Positions 9,047 through 17,233 of a stretch of 20,076 nt of DNA are shown one piece after another; the first letter of the stretch is position 1; each line of letters begins with the position of its first letter. The notes under the pieces were generated by a model, which searched no databases, had not been told where the DNA came from, and worked only from the letters and a program-made list of their open reading frames with translations. This stretch comes from Methanobacterium sp. Maddingley MBC34 (lineage in GTDB: Archaea > Methanobacteriota > Methanobacteria > Methanobacteriales > Methanobacteriaceae). The translations under genes were made by a program, and so were the position numbers. The stretch covers positions 1 to 20,076 of the forward strand of contig AMGN01000023.1 in NCBI GenBank assembly GCA_000309865.1, read 5' to 3'.

Positions 9047-10747
9047 ATGCAGAATCATAAAGTTGCCTCCATACTTCACCGTGTGGCAGACTACCTGGAG
9101 ATGGATGGTGTTGATTTTCGTACCAAGGCTTACCGCAGGGCAGCCCATACCGTGGAAACCCTCAGCATAGATATAGCAGATATACAGAAACAGGGGAAAC
9201 TGGAGGAGCTACCCGGGATAGGTAAGCATATACACGGGAAAATTGAGGAGATACTGGACACTGGAAGCCTGGAATACCTGGAAAATTTAAAGGAAGAATT
9301 TCCACTGGACCTGGATGCACTGATGTCAGTGGAGGGATTGGGTCCCAAGAAAATAAAACTCCTCTACCATGAACTGGGGATTAAAAACCTGGATGACCTT
9401 GAAAGGGAAGCTAAACGTCATCATATTCGCAGATTGAAGGGGATGGGTGCTAAAACCGAGGCTAAAATTCTTCATAACCTGGAATTTGCCCGGAAAGGAA
9501 TTGGAAGGCAGTTACTGGGGGATGTCCTGCCCCTGGCAAGTGAAATCAAAGAGAGGATAAGTGCCCTGGATGTGGTGGATCAAGCCGAAATCGCTGGTTC
9601 CATCCGCCGCAGAAAAGAAACCGTGGGAGACATTGACATACTCACTGTAACCAAACATCCTGATGAAGTAATGAACTACTTTACACAAATGGACCTAGTT
9701 GATGATATAATAGTAAGGGGGCATTCCAAGTCAACTGTACGACTCTACAATGGTATGGATGCAGATATCAGAGTCTTTAAAGAGGCAGATTTTGGTTCAG
9801 CAATGGTTTATTTCACTGGGTCACGTGAGTTAAACATACATCTGAGGAAAATCGCCATATCAAAGAGTATGAAACTCAACGAGTACGGTGTTTTCAGGGG
9901 AGATGAACGGCTGGCTGGTAAAAGAGAGAGTGATGTTTTCAGGGTACTGGGACTGGATTATATTCCACCAGAACTCAGGGAGAACACCGGTGAAATCGAA
10001 GCAGCCCAGGAAGGTAAACTCCCTGACCTGGTTGAATACCGTGATATAAAGGGTGATCTGCACATACACACTACCTGGAGTGATGGTAAATCAAGTATCA
10101 TGGAAATGGCTAATAAAGCATCTCAGATGGGATATGAGTACTTGGCCATCACTGACCACACCCACCTTCCAGTGGCCAGGGGTCTGGATGAGAAAAGACT
10201 TGCTCTACAGATGAATGAAATCGATAAAATCAACTCAGAACTGGAAGAAATAACTATATTGAAGGGTGCAGAGGTTAATTTAGATTCATATGGTAATCTG
10301 GATATATCTGGTAATGTTCTGGATGACCTGGACCTGTTGGTAGCTGCAGTGCATTATGATCTCCGGCAGGATCCCGAAAAGATGAATGAACGGATTTTCA
10401 GGGCACTTGAAAATGAACACGTGGATATATTAGCCCATCCTACCGGCCGGAAACTAAAAGAAAGGCAGCCCTATAAATTAGATATTGAACAATTGTTCCA
10501 GAAGGCCAGTGAAACAGGAACCATTCTGGAAGTAAACTCACAACCCAAAAGACTGGATTTGAAGGATATTCATGTCAAAATGGCCATTAAATATGACTGC
10601 CAGTTAGCAGTGAGCACAGATAGCCATCATACCTATGATTTAGCTTGCATGGGGCTGGGTGTGGCCACTGCTCGCAGGGGCTGGGCCGAGAAAAAGGATA
10701 TTGTAAATACCCTTCCACTGAAAAAGCTGTTAAAAATATTGGATTAA
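9047..10747 (+). CDS. polX: DNA polymerase/3'-5' exonuclease PolX (Pol X + PHP)
   Basis: A 566-residue family X DNA polymerase joined to a PHP phosphoesterase, as in bacterial PolX. Order: helix-hairpin-helix 8 kDa-like region with LPGIGKHI (55-62) and VEGLGPKKI (95-103); nucleotidyltransferase palm with AGSIRRRKETVGDIDIL (183-199) giving Asp195 and Asp197, and DADIRV giving Asp240; thumb with YFTGSRELNIHLR; then PHP from about 335 with GDLHIHTTWSDG (336-347), AITDHTH (367-373), LAHPTGR and STDSHHTYDL, the usual metal ligands. It fills short gaps in base-excision repair, and the PHP part supplies exonuclease or end-cleaning activity. All catalytic residues looked for are present. It is a single gene, convergent with a DEDD nuclease. 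Confidence 0.95.
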   Translation: MQNHKVASILHRVADYLEMDGVDFRTKAYRRAAHTVETLSIDIADIQKQGKLEELPGIGKHIHGKIEEILDTGSLEYLENLKEEFPLDLDALMSVEGLGPKKIKLLYHELGIKNLDDLEREAKRHHIRRLKGMGAKTEAKILHNLEFARKGIGRQLLGDVLPLASEIKERISALDVVDQAEIAGSIRRRKETVGDIDILTVTKHPDEVMNYFTQMDLVDDIIVRGHSKSTVRLYNGMDADIRVFKEADFGSAMVYFTGSRELNIHLRKIAISKSMKLNEYGVFRGDERLAGKRESDVFRVLGLDYIPPELRENTGEIEAAQEGKLPDLVEYRDIKGDLHIHTTWSDGKSSIMEMANKASQMGYEYLAITDHTHLPVARGLDEKRLALQMNEIDKINSELEEITILKGAEVNLDSYGNLDISGNVLDDLDLLVAAVHYDLRQDPEKMNERIFRALENEHVDILAHPTGRKLKERQPYKLDIEQLFQKASETGTILEVNSQPKRLDLKDIHVKMAIKYDCQLAVSTDSHHTYDLACMGLGVATARRGWAEKKDIVNTLPLKKLLKILD

Positions 10748-10835
10748 GAGATCTTTATTAGGTGTGATTTCTTTTCAGGTAAAATATTTTTAGAACAGGG
10801 GATCAATACTAATTTTTAATTGATATTAAAAGTAT

Positions 10836-10857
10836 GGGAATTTGTATATATATTCCC
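10836..10857 (-). terminator. Probable terminator of the RNase H-like gene
   Basis: GGGAAT (10836-10841) and ATTCCC (10852-10857) form a stem across an AT loop, touching the stop codon; on the minus strand a short T run follows. For polX only T-rich sequence is seen in 10748-10835. Confidence 0.45.
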
Positions 10858-11810
10858 TAAAAATCTGAGCACTGATGAAGTAAGGAGAGTATCCTGGCCA
10901 GGGTAACCACATCTTCCCGATTGTGCTCTATTATAGGTACCAATGGTCCAATGTTACCGGTTTCACGGTAGGTAAGGTAGAAATCAGGAACTTTGCTGCT
11001 GGGAACATCATCACACCTCTTGACACCGAAAAGATGTTCTTCCAGGGTCTGCAACCTGCAATTGGGGAGCTGGTCGTTCCACTGGCGCCGGGAAAAGTGT
11101 AGAAGATCCAGGTGTTGGGTGTTGATACTTTTTTTCAGATGATGAAAACGCATCCTGCTTTTAATGAATGGAACATCAAAGCTACGACCGTTAAAGGTAA
11201 CATAAACATTATCACTATTCTGGTGAGATAGGAAACCCTCAATTGCAGCTTTTTCCTCCTTTAAATCCCTTAATAAATATTGATTGATGGTTAGGCCATC
11301 CTTGTTTCCTTCTGCAACACCAATAAGGATCAAAGGCACGTCTTTAAGTCCAAGAGTTTCAATATCCATGAAAAGCATGTTCTCGGTGCCGGATAGGGAG
11401 GATAAAAGAAGGTTAAGTGGATGGGAAGGAGAGTACCTGGTTGATATCCAGTCTGAGATGGCGCAAATGTCATTTGTTTCCACTTTTTCTAATAATTCAC
11501 AGGCACTGGTGCTGTAAACAGGATGCTCCCTTAGATCATCCAGTGAATTGAATCCACTACTTTTAAGTTTTCTTTCCTTTGATTCACCAATTCCTTTAAT
11601 CAATTTCAAATCACTGATCAAACATTGATTAACCTTTTTCTCCGCAAGTGTTTTGATTTCTAACTTTTCATGAGTGGTGAAACGGTAACAGGGGCCGCAT
11701 TTTGTATCAATCTCTTCCCCATACTCCAGGTCTTCCAGTGATTTATCCTGATATTCTTCAAGGAGTTTTTCTTTAAGTTTTTGAGGGTTATTTTCAGGTT
11801 CATAATTCAT
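10857..11810 (-). CDS. RNase H-like (YprB-type, DEDD) exonuclease with helix-hairpin-helix
   Basis: A 317-residue protein. From about 143 to the end it is a predicted ribonuclease H-like domain (RNase_H_2/YprB type): MLFMDIETLGL gives Asp149 and Glu151, TFNGRSFDVPF gives Asp212, Asp235 lies in LDLLH, and EHNREDVVTL gives His296 and Asp300. This is the DEDDh set of 3'-5' exonucleases. Ahead of it is a helix-hairpin-helix (LIKGIGESKERKLKSSGFNSLDDL, about 70-93, quoted in part: KGIGESKERKL) for nucleic-acid binding, and an N-terminal CGPC pair (Cys38, Cys41) that might bind a metal. Likely acts in DNA repair or RNA turnover. ATG preceded by AGGAATTGA. Convergent with polX. Confidence 0.8.
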   Translation of the reverse strand: MNYEPENNPQKLKEKLLEEYQDKSLEDLEYGEEIDTKCGPCYRFTTHEKLEIKTLAEKKVNQCLISDLKLIKGIGESKERKLKSSGFNSLDDLREHPVYSTSACELLEKVETNDICAISDWISTRYSPSHPLNLLLSSLSGTENMLFMDIETLGLKDVPLILIGVAEGNKDGLTINQYLLRDLKEEKAAIEGFLSHQNSDNVYVTFNGRSFDVPFIKSRMRFHHLKKSINTQHLDLLHFSRRQWNDQLPNCRLQTLEEHLFGVKRCDDVPSSKVPDFYLTYRETGNIGPLVPIIEHNREDVVTLARILSLLHQCSDF

Positions 11811-11923
11811 AATGTCAATTCCTAAAAAGTAATTAAAAAGTTAGTTTAATCTAAAATTTTGATGATATCAAATAAACTGTTAGACTTATATTTTATTACC
11901 ATCATTATTTATGGTTGTTAAGA

Positions 11924-11933
11924 CCATATATAG
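11924..11933 (+). promoter_or_regulatory. TATA box of the lipoprotein gene
   Basis: CCATATATAG; an inferred start near 11955 lies before the Shine-Dalgarno site at 11971. Confidence 0.5.
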
Positions 11934-11970
11934 CTGTAATTATTAATTTACTATATACTCATCAAACAAT

Positions 11971-11976
11971 GGGGGT
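11971..11976 (+). promoter_or_regulatory. Shine-Dalgarno site deciding the lipoprotein TTG start
   Basis: GGGGGT, six bases before TTG at 11983. The ATG at 11979 just before it is out of frame and meets a stop at once. Confidence 0.6.
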
Positions 11977-11982
11977 AATGAT

Positions 11983-12513
11983 TTGAAGAAATATATAGTT
12001 TTACTAGCTGTACTGATAGTGGTGGTTATGATTTCAGGATGTACCACTACATCTACAATTACCACTAAAAATTTCTCGGCAAGTGGAATATCATTCCAGT
12101 ATCCTGATAACTGGAATGTGACCAACCAGGTATCTAATAATTCCACTCAGATAGTGGTAGCCAGTTCTGAGTTCATTTCCACCAACGGTACCAAGGGCAG
12201 TGTAGTGTTGATCCTTAAACTTCCCAAGACCGCTGATAATAACATGACTCAAACCCGACAGGAATTTATAACCCAGGCCCAACAATCCGGTCAGAATGTT
12301 ACCAATGGAACCATTAACATCACAGGTTTGAGTGCCAGTGACATTAGCTACTCTGGAAAGGATACTCTTGGAAATAATACCTATGCCCGGCTTGTTGATT
12401 TTGAGAAGAACGATTCAGTGTATATGATCCTCTTTGCAACTGGTGGTGGGGCCGATATTAATACTGCTAAGTCCTACTTTGATGTGATTGTCAAAAACTT
12501 CAAGGTAGAATGA
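11983..12513 (+). CDS. Surface lipoprotein, PsbP-like
   Basis: A 176-residue exported protein. It has a Lys-Lys start, a hydrophobic stretch (3-17) and a lipobox MISGC with Cys20, so it is likely lipid-anchored to the outer face of the membrane. The mature part, rich in Ser, Thr and Asn-x-Ser/Thr sites as usual for archaeal surface proteins, contains GISFQYPDNWNV, the core of the PsbP-like/DUF1795 fold seen in many small lipoproteins of methanogens; ATGGGADINTAKSYFDVIVKNFKV closes that fold (part: FDVIVKNFKV). Function is unknown; a role in binding or cell-envelope upkeep is only a guess. The TTG start is fixed by GGGGGT six bases upstream. Confidence 0.75.
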   Translation: MKKYIVLLAVLIVVVMISGCTTTSTITTKNFSASGISFQYPDNWNVTNQVSNNSTQIVVASSEFISTNGTKGSVVLILKLPKTADNNMTQTRQEFITQAQQSGQNVTNGTINITGLSASDISYSGKDTLGNNTYARLVDFEKNDSVYMILFATGGGADINTAKSYFDVIVKNFKVE

Positions 12514-12611
12514 GGGGATTAAGTAAAAACCCATTTCCCTCTTTTTAGAGGGGATATTCCTATTTTCAGTGGGATATTCATGGGAAAATTTATTTATACA
12601 ACATTTAATGC

Positions 12612-12650
12612 TTTATAAATCGTTGCTTAATATCGTCAAGGGTTTATAAA
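12612..12650 (+). promoter_or_regulatory. Two TATA boxes before the flavoprotein gene
   Basis: TTTATAAA at 12612-12619 and 12643-12650. The first gives a start near 12640 and so keeps the ribosome site at 12670; the second would start transcripts near 12673, inside it. ATTTATACAAC is also repeated at 12592 and 12656. Confidence 0.45.
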
Positions 12651-12669
12651 ACGTGTATTTATACAACTA

Positions 12670-12676
12670 GGGGGAG
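12670..12676 (+). promoter_or_regulatory. Shine-Dalgarno site deciding the flavoprotein TTG start
   Basis: GGGGGAG, six bases before TTG at 12683; no ATG lies in frame close to it. Confidence 0.6.
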
Positions 12677-12682
12677 TTATTA

Positions 12683-13624
12683 TTGATTAAAACCCTTATT
12701 TTATATGAAAGCAGGTATGGATCTACCTGGGAAGCAGCCAACATAATTTCACTTATTCTGGGCCCCTCCCGGCGTCATCCTCTTTCACAGTTTGGTGAAG
12801 GATGTCGTGACTTTGATTTAATAGTGATGGGCACCCCTATCTATAATGGGAATATTCACCCTAAAATGCAGACTTTTCTTGATAATGAGCGGGAATGGCT
12901 TGATGAAAAAAGTATAGCCCTTTTTTGCACATGTCTCAATGGTTCTGAAGGTCTGCGTGTTCTCAGGGAAGTGGAGGATAGTTTGGGGGATAATGTTCTT
13001 GAACTGGGTGTTCTGGGTGGTCGCCTGGAGATGGATCGTTTGAATGACAGGGATTACGAGGCACTCAAGAAATATATTTCCAGGGAAGGATTACCCTCCC
13101 AGGGAATGGATTTATTTAACAGTAAAGAAGTTGTGGAATGGGCATTACGCCTTATTGACATCAGGGATGGACTTTTGGATAAACTCCCTGTAGTAGAACT
13201 CCGGAGGGAAGTTGAGGATTTTTTAAACGAACACAATACTTGCACCCTGGCCACCAGCTCCCAGGACCGGGTACGTGCCACTCCACTGGAGTATGAATAC
13301 CACCAGGGACATCTCTATATTCTCAGTGAAGGAGGAATGAAGTTCGCCAACCTACTTTCCAATTCCCAAGTCTCAGTGGCAGTATATGAAGATTACACTG
13401 ATATGGATAACATTTTAGGGATGCAGATCACAGGACAGGCACTTTTGGTGGAAGAACTGGGGGAATATCAGCAGGCCATAGAAATGAAGGGTCTTAGCAT
13501 GGATTATATACGATCACTTCCTGTTGATCTTAAACTCATCAGGGTGGATCTGGAGAAGGTTGAATTTTTAAACTCCCAGTTTGAAAAAAAGGGATACTCA
13601 ACAAGACAGGTTTTGAAGTTTTAG
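12683..13624 (+). CDS. Flavodoxin-PNPOx-like fusion flavoprotein
   Basis: A 313-residue protein of two flavin-binding parts. Residues 1 to about 160 are flavodoxin-like, closest in pattern to HemG/flavodoxin-5: phosphate loop YESRYGSTWEA (8-18), DLIVMGTPIYNGNIHPKM (45-62), FCTCLNG. From about 168 (VVELRREVEDFL) on is a split-barrel of the pyridoxamine 5'-phosphate oxidase-like type: NTCTLATSSQDRVRATPLEY, LYILSEGGMKFANLLSNSQV and a closing DLEKVEFLN (first two quoted within limits). Such barrels bind FMN, or sometimes F420 or heme. The fusion suggests electron passage between two flavins in one chain, probably in redox defence; the substrate is unknown. TTG start set by GGGGGAG. T-rich tracts follow the stop. 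Confidence 0.82.
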   Translation: MIKTLILYESRYGSTWEAANIISLILGPSRRHPLSQFGEGCRDFDLIVMGTPIYNGNIHPKMQTFLDNEREWLDEKSIALFCTCLNGSEGLRVLREVEDSLGDNVLELGVLGGRLEMDRLNDRDYEALKKYISREGLPSQGMDLFNSKEVVEWALRLIDIRDGLLDKLPVVELRREVEDFLNEHNTCTLATSSQDRVRATPLEYEYHQGHLYILSEGGMKFANLLSNSQVSVAVYEDYTDMDNILGMQITGQALLVEELGEYQQAIEMKGLSMDYIRSLPVDLKLIRVDLEKVEFLNSQFEKKGYSTRQVLKF

Positions 13625-14097
13625 ATATTTTTAGAAGAATCATTTTTTTTTAAAAATTTATTTATTTTTTTAGAAACCTCTCCTTCAAAAATCGAATTTA
13701 TTATTAAAAATTTATTTACTGTTTTTTTAAAATTTATTCTGAAGATATATGGGGAAATCTAGTTGAAACGAAATTGGATCTATTACTATCCATACTGGAA
13801 TTTTTATTAATTAACCATCACTGTAACACTAAATAATCTTTACTTACAATCAATAACTAAAGTATGAAATCTGGGTCAATATACAAAACCTGAAAAACTG
13901 CCATAAATCAGTAATTACATGTATACTGGCTGAATGAAAAACCGGTATTTTAAAGAAAAAATGTGAAATGATTTATTTTCATGGATTTTTATCCTCATTT
14001 CTAAATTATTTGGGATTATTCTTGGGGGAAAATATTTGGAAAAATATTTAATTATTCCAGTGTATCCATGGGGTTTATCCAGATATTTTCAAACTGG
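13625..14097. other. 473-base spacer without a gene
   Basis: Both neighbours end here, so it is a convergent spacer. 13640-13740 is very T/A-rich, suiting archaeal termination on T runs for the flavoprotein gene, and contains an exact 15-base repeat, TTAAAAATTTATTTA, at 13650 and 13704. The rest shows no believable open frame, tRNA or strong hairpin. Confidence 0.6.
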
Positions 14098-14916
14098 TCA
14101 TCCCCGTATCTGGCTGGAGTCAATCACTTTTATAAATTCCTGGGCATGGTCCCGGGTTGTGGTGTTTGAATCGTATTTATATGTTTCATAGACAATGGAT
14201 GGGATTCCTGCTTTTATTAATGGGATGGTAACGTATTCTGTGCTTGAAGGGTCTGATGGGTAGTAATAGCTCATCCATGAGATTTTGTTTGATAGTTCAC
14301 GGGCAATGGAGAGGGATTTATTGTCAGTGGTTGGTACGAAGACAAACCTGGTTACTTCATAGCTCCCATTACTGGAATGAATATCAACTGCCAGCTGGTA
14401 ATGATTGTTGATTATATCTGGTACCACGTATTCATTTGCCAGTTTTTGACCATTTAAACGTTCTGCTGGATAATTATTTTGATATAATGGTGCATTGATT
14501 ATATAAAGATAATATTGTTTTTCAACCGAATCACTATTCTCTCGCATGGCTTCCACCATAGCTTGATGTGCACCAGATTCCCGGGGGTGAACCCCTACAA
14601 TGTAAGCTACAGTAACATTGGAACTGGTATTCCCGTAGGGTCCCTCTTTCACCACTGTAGAATCATTGGTTTGGCCCAAAACTACCGAAGATACCTGGGA
14701 CGAGTTGTTGTTGCTTAGGGTAGGAGTCCCGCTTAGGGATACAGTCAGCAGAATTGCGGAAAAAACCAGGATAATCACTGCACACCCTGATATGATCAGT
14801 TTTCCCTTTGTTTCAAGGCTTATAAATCTTTTAAATCCTTCAATGGGAGGTTCGGATTTTTTACTTTGCTTTTGAAGTTTTTTGTTGCCTGTATTTGGTT
14901 TAAACGGAATTCTCAT
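14098..14916 (-). CDS. Membrane-anchored M14-like zinc hydrolase (AstE/AspA-type)
   Basis: A protein of 272 residues from this start. A basic cytoplasmic head is followed by one membrane helix (about 40-62) and an outside domain with Asn-x-Ser/Thr sites. The outer domain has the M14 zinc set: IVGVHPRESGAH (HxxE: His110, Glu113), AVDIHSSNG (His180), and GIPSIVYETY with Glu244 as likely general base. This resembles succinylglutamate desuccinylase/aspartoacylase and compact carboxypeptidases, so it should cleave an amide or peptide bond outside the cell; methanogens have pseudomurein peptides there, an attractive but unproven substrate. An upstream ATG at 14937 lies near or before the inferred transcription start and lacks a ribosome site, whereas AAAAGGG lies six bases before this ATG. 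Confidence 0.7.
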   Translation of the reverse strand: MRIPFKPNTGNKKLQKQSKKSEPPIEGFKRFISLETKGKLIISGCAVIILVFSAILLTVSLSGTPTLSNNNSSQVSSVVLGQTNDSTVVKEGPYGNTSSNVTVAYIVGVHPRESGAHQAMVEAMRENSDSVEKQYYLYIINAPLYQNNYPAERLNGQKLANEYVVPDIINNHYQLAVDIHSSNGSYEVTRFVFVPTTDNKSLSIARELSNKISWMSYYYPSDPSSTEYVTIPLIKAGIPSIVYETYKYDSNTTTRDHAQEFIKVIDSSQIRG

Positions 14917-14922
14917 TTTTTG

Positions 14923-14962
14923 CCCTTTTAAAATCATTAAAATTTTAGAAATTCTTATAAAT
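14923..14962 (-). promoter_or_regulatory. Promoter and Shine-Dalgarno site of the M14-like gene
   Basis: TATA box ATTTATAAG (14962-14954, minus) predicts a start near 14931. AAAAGGG (14929-14923) follows and sits six bases before ATG 14916, deciding for that start over ATG 14937. Confidence 0.55.
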
Positions 14963-15063
14963 CATAATAAGATTTTTGGAGTATTTATGGGTAATCAGAT
15001 GATCTGCTATAAATTAACTTCTCTATTATTTTTGAAGTGGAATTAACCAAATTTTGTTGTTTT

Positions 15064-15095
15064 GACAATTGTTGTCTAGACAATAACTTTATATA
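15064..15095 (+). promoter_or_regulatory. MarR operator and TATA box
   Basis: TTGTCTAGACAA (15072-15083) is a perfect 12-base palindrome inside an 18-base one with a single mismatched pair (15069-15086). A second, overlapping repeat, GACAA-TTG-TTGTC (15064-15076), shares its half. The TATA box TTTATATA (15088-15095) follows at once, so binding should compete with the transcription machinery: a likely autoregulation site. Confidence 0.7.
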
Positions 15096-15131
15096 TTATA
15101 AGAGTAGATGTATGTGTATTAAAAAAAATAA

Positions 15132-15137
15132 GAGGGG
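15132..15137 (+). promoter_or_regulatory. Shine-Dalgarno site deciding the MarR start
   Basis: GAGGGG seven bases before ATG 15145. The open frame extends upstream to 15037, but that part runs through the operator and TATA box and is not coding. Confidence 0.7.
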
Positions 15138-15144
15138 TACTAAA

Positions 15145-15621
15145 ATGGAAGATATTGATTTACATCTGCGGAATAAAATGGGTGATTTAGAGATTCAGCT
15201 GGAAATATTACTTTCTATTATTTGCAGGAATCATCTTGTCTTCACAAATCGAAAAGCAAAAAGATTAAACATTAAAGGCAGGCACATTCCCTGTTTAATG
15301 TTGATTTCAAATTGTCCAGGAATTACGCAGGATGAGATTGCATACATACATCAAATAGATAAAGGATTTATTGCACGTATAGTGAAAGAACTGGAAGATG
15401 ATGAATTTTTATGCCGCACCATTGACTCTGAAAACCGTCGTAAATATCATATTTCCTTAACTGAAAAGGGAGAGGACATCATACCCAAAATTAAGGATAT
15501 TGATGAGGAATGGAAAGAGGTAGTTTGTGAAGGTTTAAACGAAGATGAAATTTCTAAATTAATGGAATTTATGAATTTAATGGCTGAAAACAGTATTGAA
15601 AAAATTAAAAATCGCACTTAA
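15145..15621 (+). CDS. MarR-family transcriptional regulator
   Basis: A 158-residue MarR regulator. Helical dimerisation segments flank a winged helix: GITQDEIAYIHQIDKG (59-74), with the recognition helix FIARIVKELEDDEFL (75-89), and the wing RTIDSENRRKYHISLTEKG with its typical D-x-R/K-R-x-x-x-x-x-LT-x-x-G pattern. MarR proteins bind palindromes as dimers and let go when a phenolic or other small ligand binds. Its gene is first in a two-gene operon with a MATE pump 55 bases downstream, and the palindrome at its own promoter is the likely target, so it probably controls both genes. ATG chosen by GAGGGG and by the inferred transcript start near 15118. Confidence 0.9.
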   Translation: MEDIDLHLRNKMGDLEIQLEILLSIICRNHLVFTNRKAKRLNIKGRHIPCLMLISNCPGITQDEIAYIHQIDKGFIARIVKELEDDEFLCRTIDSENRRKYHISLTEKGEDIIPKIKDIDEEWKEVVCEGLNEDEISKLMEFMNLMAENSIEKIKNRT

Positions 15622-15676
15622 TCCATTATAACAGATTAAAATTGGAAAATTTCAAATTAACAAGAGATGTATATAA

Positions 15677-17104
15677 ATGCAAAGGAATAAACCAACACAA
15701 TCAACTCCAAATCATTCTACGGATTATGATAAGACAGAAGGAGTCATTACAATTCTTGGTGACCCTAAAAAAGCCCTGGTTAAACTTTCAGGGCCCATGA
15801 TCATTTCAATGATCTTAATGTCACTTTACAATATCGTTAACGCAATTTGGGTTGCTGGTCTTGGCGGAGATGCATTAGCAGCAGTTGGATTTGTAACCCC
15901 TTTATACTTGATACTTGTGGGGTTAAATAATGGTTTAGGAGCGGGTGCAGCTTCTGCGATATCACGTTATATTGGTGCAAATAATAAAAAATCTGCAAAT
16001 AATGCTGCTATGCATACACTCGTTCTTACAATGGGTATTTCACTTATCATGACTGTAGTTCTGCTGGTATTTCTTGAACCAATACTCATCCTTTTTGGTG
16101 CAGGAAGTACATTATATCTTGCAATCCAGTATGCACAGGTTATCATTCTAGGAACCATCTTAATGCTATTTGTAGGTGCAGCCTATGGCATACTTCGTGC
16201 AGAGGGTGATGTCAAAAGAACGATGTATGCAATGATATTATCCTCAGTTGTGAACATGGTCCTTGACCCCATACTCATTTATGTTGCAGGTTGGGGAATT
16301 TCCGGGGCAGCATGGGGTACATTTATATCCACAGCATTAGTAGCTGTTATTTTGCTATACTGGCTATTTGTAAAGAGGAACACCTATATTTCTTTCTCAT
16401 TTAAGGATTTTATGCCCGATAGAACCATAACTAAAAATATTTTAGGAGTGGGACTACCAGCAAGTGTTGAATTCCTCGTGATATCAATTCTTTCAATTGT
16501 TCTTAATGCCCTTCTGGTCATGGTTGCAGGAACAGATGCAGTTGCAGTTTATACTACTGGTTGGAGGGTAGTGATGTTTGCCATGGCACCAATAATAGGT
16601 ATAGGAACTGCACTGGTTACAGTTGTTGGTGCTTCTTATGGAGCTAAAAAATATAGAACTCTCTCTATGACCTATAAGTACTCTTTGAAGATCGGACTTC
16701 TTGTAGTGGCAGTAACCAGTATTTTATTATATGTATTTGCAGATTATATTGCCATGTTATTCACTTACAGTTCCACAAGTGCATATTTATCACCCACAAT
16801 TGCTTCATTCATCCAGGTAATGTGCCTATTTTTCATATTCCTACCATTAGGAGTTATGTCCAGTTCAGTATTCCAGGGAATTGGTAAAGGAACAACATCT
16901 CTTATTTTAACCGTACTCCGGGAGCTGGCTTTTGTCAGCGTGTTTGCCTATACTTTCTCAATCCTTCTTGGTTGGGGAGAAAATGGAGTATGGTGGGGAA
17001 TTATTATAGGAAACCTTTTTGGAAGTATATTTGCGTATATCTGGGCGCACCTATACATAAAACGGCTGCAGGATAGTTCAAAATTGGATCCACAGTTAAA
17101 ATAG
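15677..17104 (+). CDS. MATE-family multidrug efflux pump
   Basis: A 475-residue transporter with about twelve membrane helices in two related halves, as in MATE proteins (NorM/DinF-like). Each half begins with a similar pattern: KALVKLSGPMIISMILMSLY near 32-51 and GVGLPASVEFLVISILSIVL in the second. The loop LGGDALAAVGFVTPLYLILV and GAGAASAISRYIGANN are characteristic of the first half. These pumps drive cationic drugs or metabolites out with sodium or protons. ATG at 15677 follows GAGAT by eight bases. Co-transcribed with the marR gene upstream, which likely represses it until the drug appears. A large stem-loop lies 18 bases after the stop. Confidence 0.92.
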   Translation: MQRNKPTQSTPNHSTDYDKTEGVITILGDPKKALVKLSGPMIISMILMSLYNIVNAIWVAGLGGDALAAVGFVTPLYLILVGLNNGLGAGAASAISRYIGANNKKSANNAAMHTLVLTMGISLIMTVVLLVFLEPILILFGAGSTLYLAIQYAQVIILGTILMLFVGAAYGILRAEGDVKRTMYAMILSSVVNMVLDPILIYVAGWGISGAAWGTFISTALVAVILLYWLFVKRNTYISFSFKDFMPDRTITKNILGVGLPASVEFLVISILSIVLNALLVMVAGTDAVAVYTTGWRVVMFAMAPIIGIGTALVTVVGASYGAKKYRTLSMTYKYSLKIGLLVVAVTSILLYVFADYIAMLFTYSSTSAYLSPTIASFIQVMCLFFIFLPLGVMSSSVFQGIGKGTTSLILTVLRELAFVSVFAYTFSILLGWGENGVWWGIIIGNLFGSIFAYIWAHLYIKRLQDSSKLDPQLK

Positions 17105-17122
17105 GATGTAATTTTAAATAAA

Positions 17123-17163
17123 TAATTAGGAACTATCTAACGAAAGTTAGATAGAACTAATTA
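17123..17163 (+). terminator. Long stem-loop after the MATE gene
   Basis: Outer stem TAATTAG (17123-17129) with CTAATTA (17157-17163), a small GAA/AA internal loop, then a perfect inner stem CTATCTAAC (17133-17141) with GTTAGATAG (17146-17154) closed by the very stable tetraloop GAAA on a C-G pair. No T run follows, so it is either a terminator, an mRNA 3' stabiliser, or the end of a small mobile element. Confidence 0.5.
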
Positions 17164-17233
17164 CAAAGGATAGGACAGATTTGATGCTGAAATTATTCTT
17201 GCTATAGATGAATGTGAAATTCATTTTTGTTTT

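Noticed and set aside
15037..15144. N-terminal extension of the MarR reading frame to ATG 15037
   Set aside because: It runs through the palindromic operator and the TATA box, and a good Shine-Dalgarno site precedes ATG 15145.
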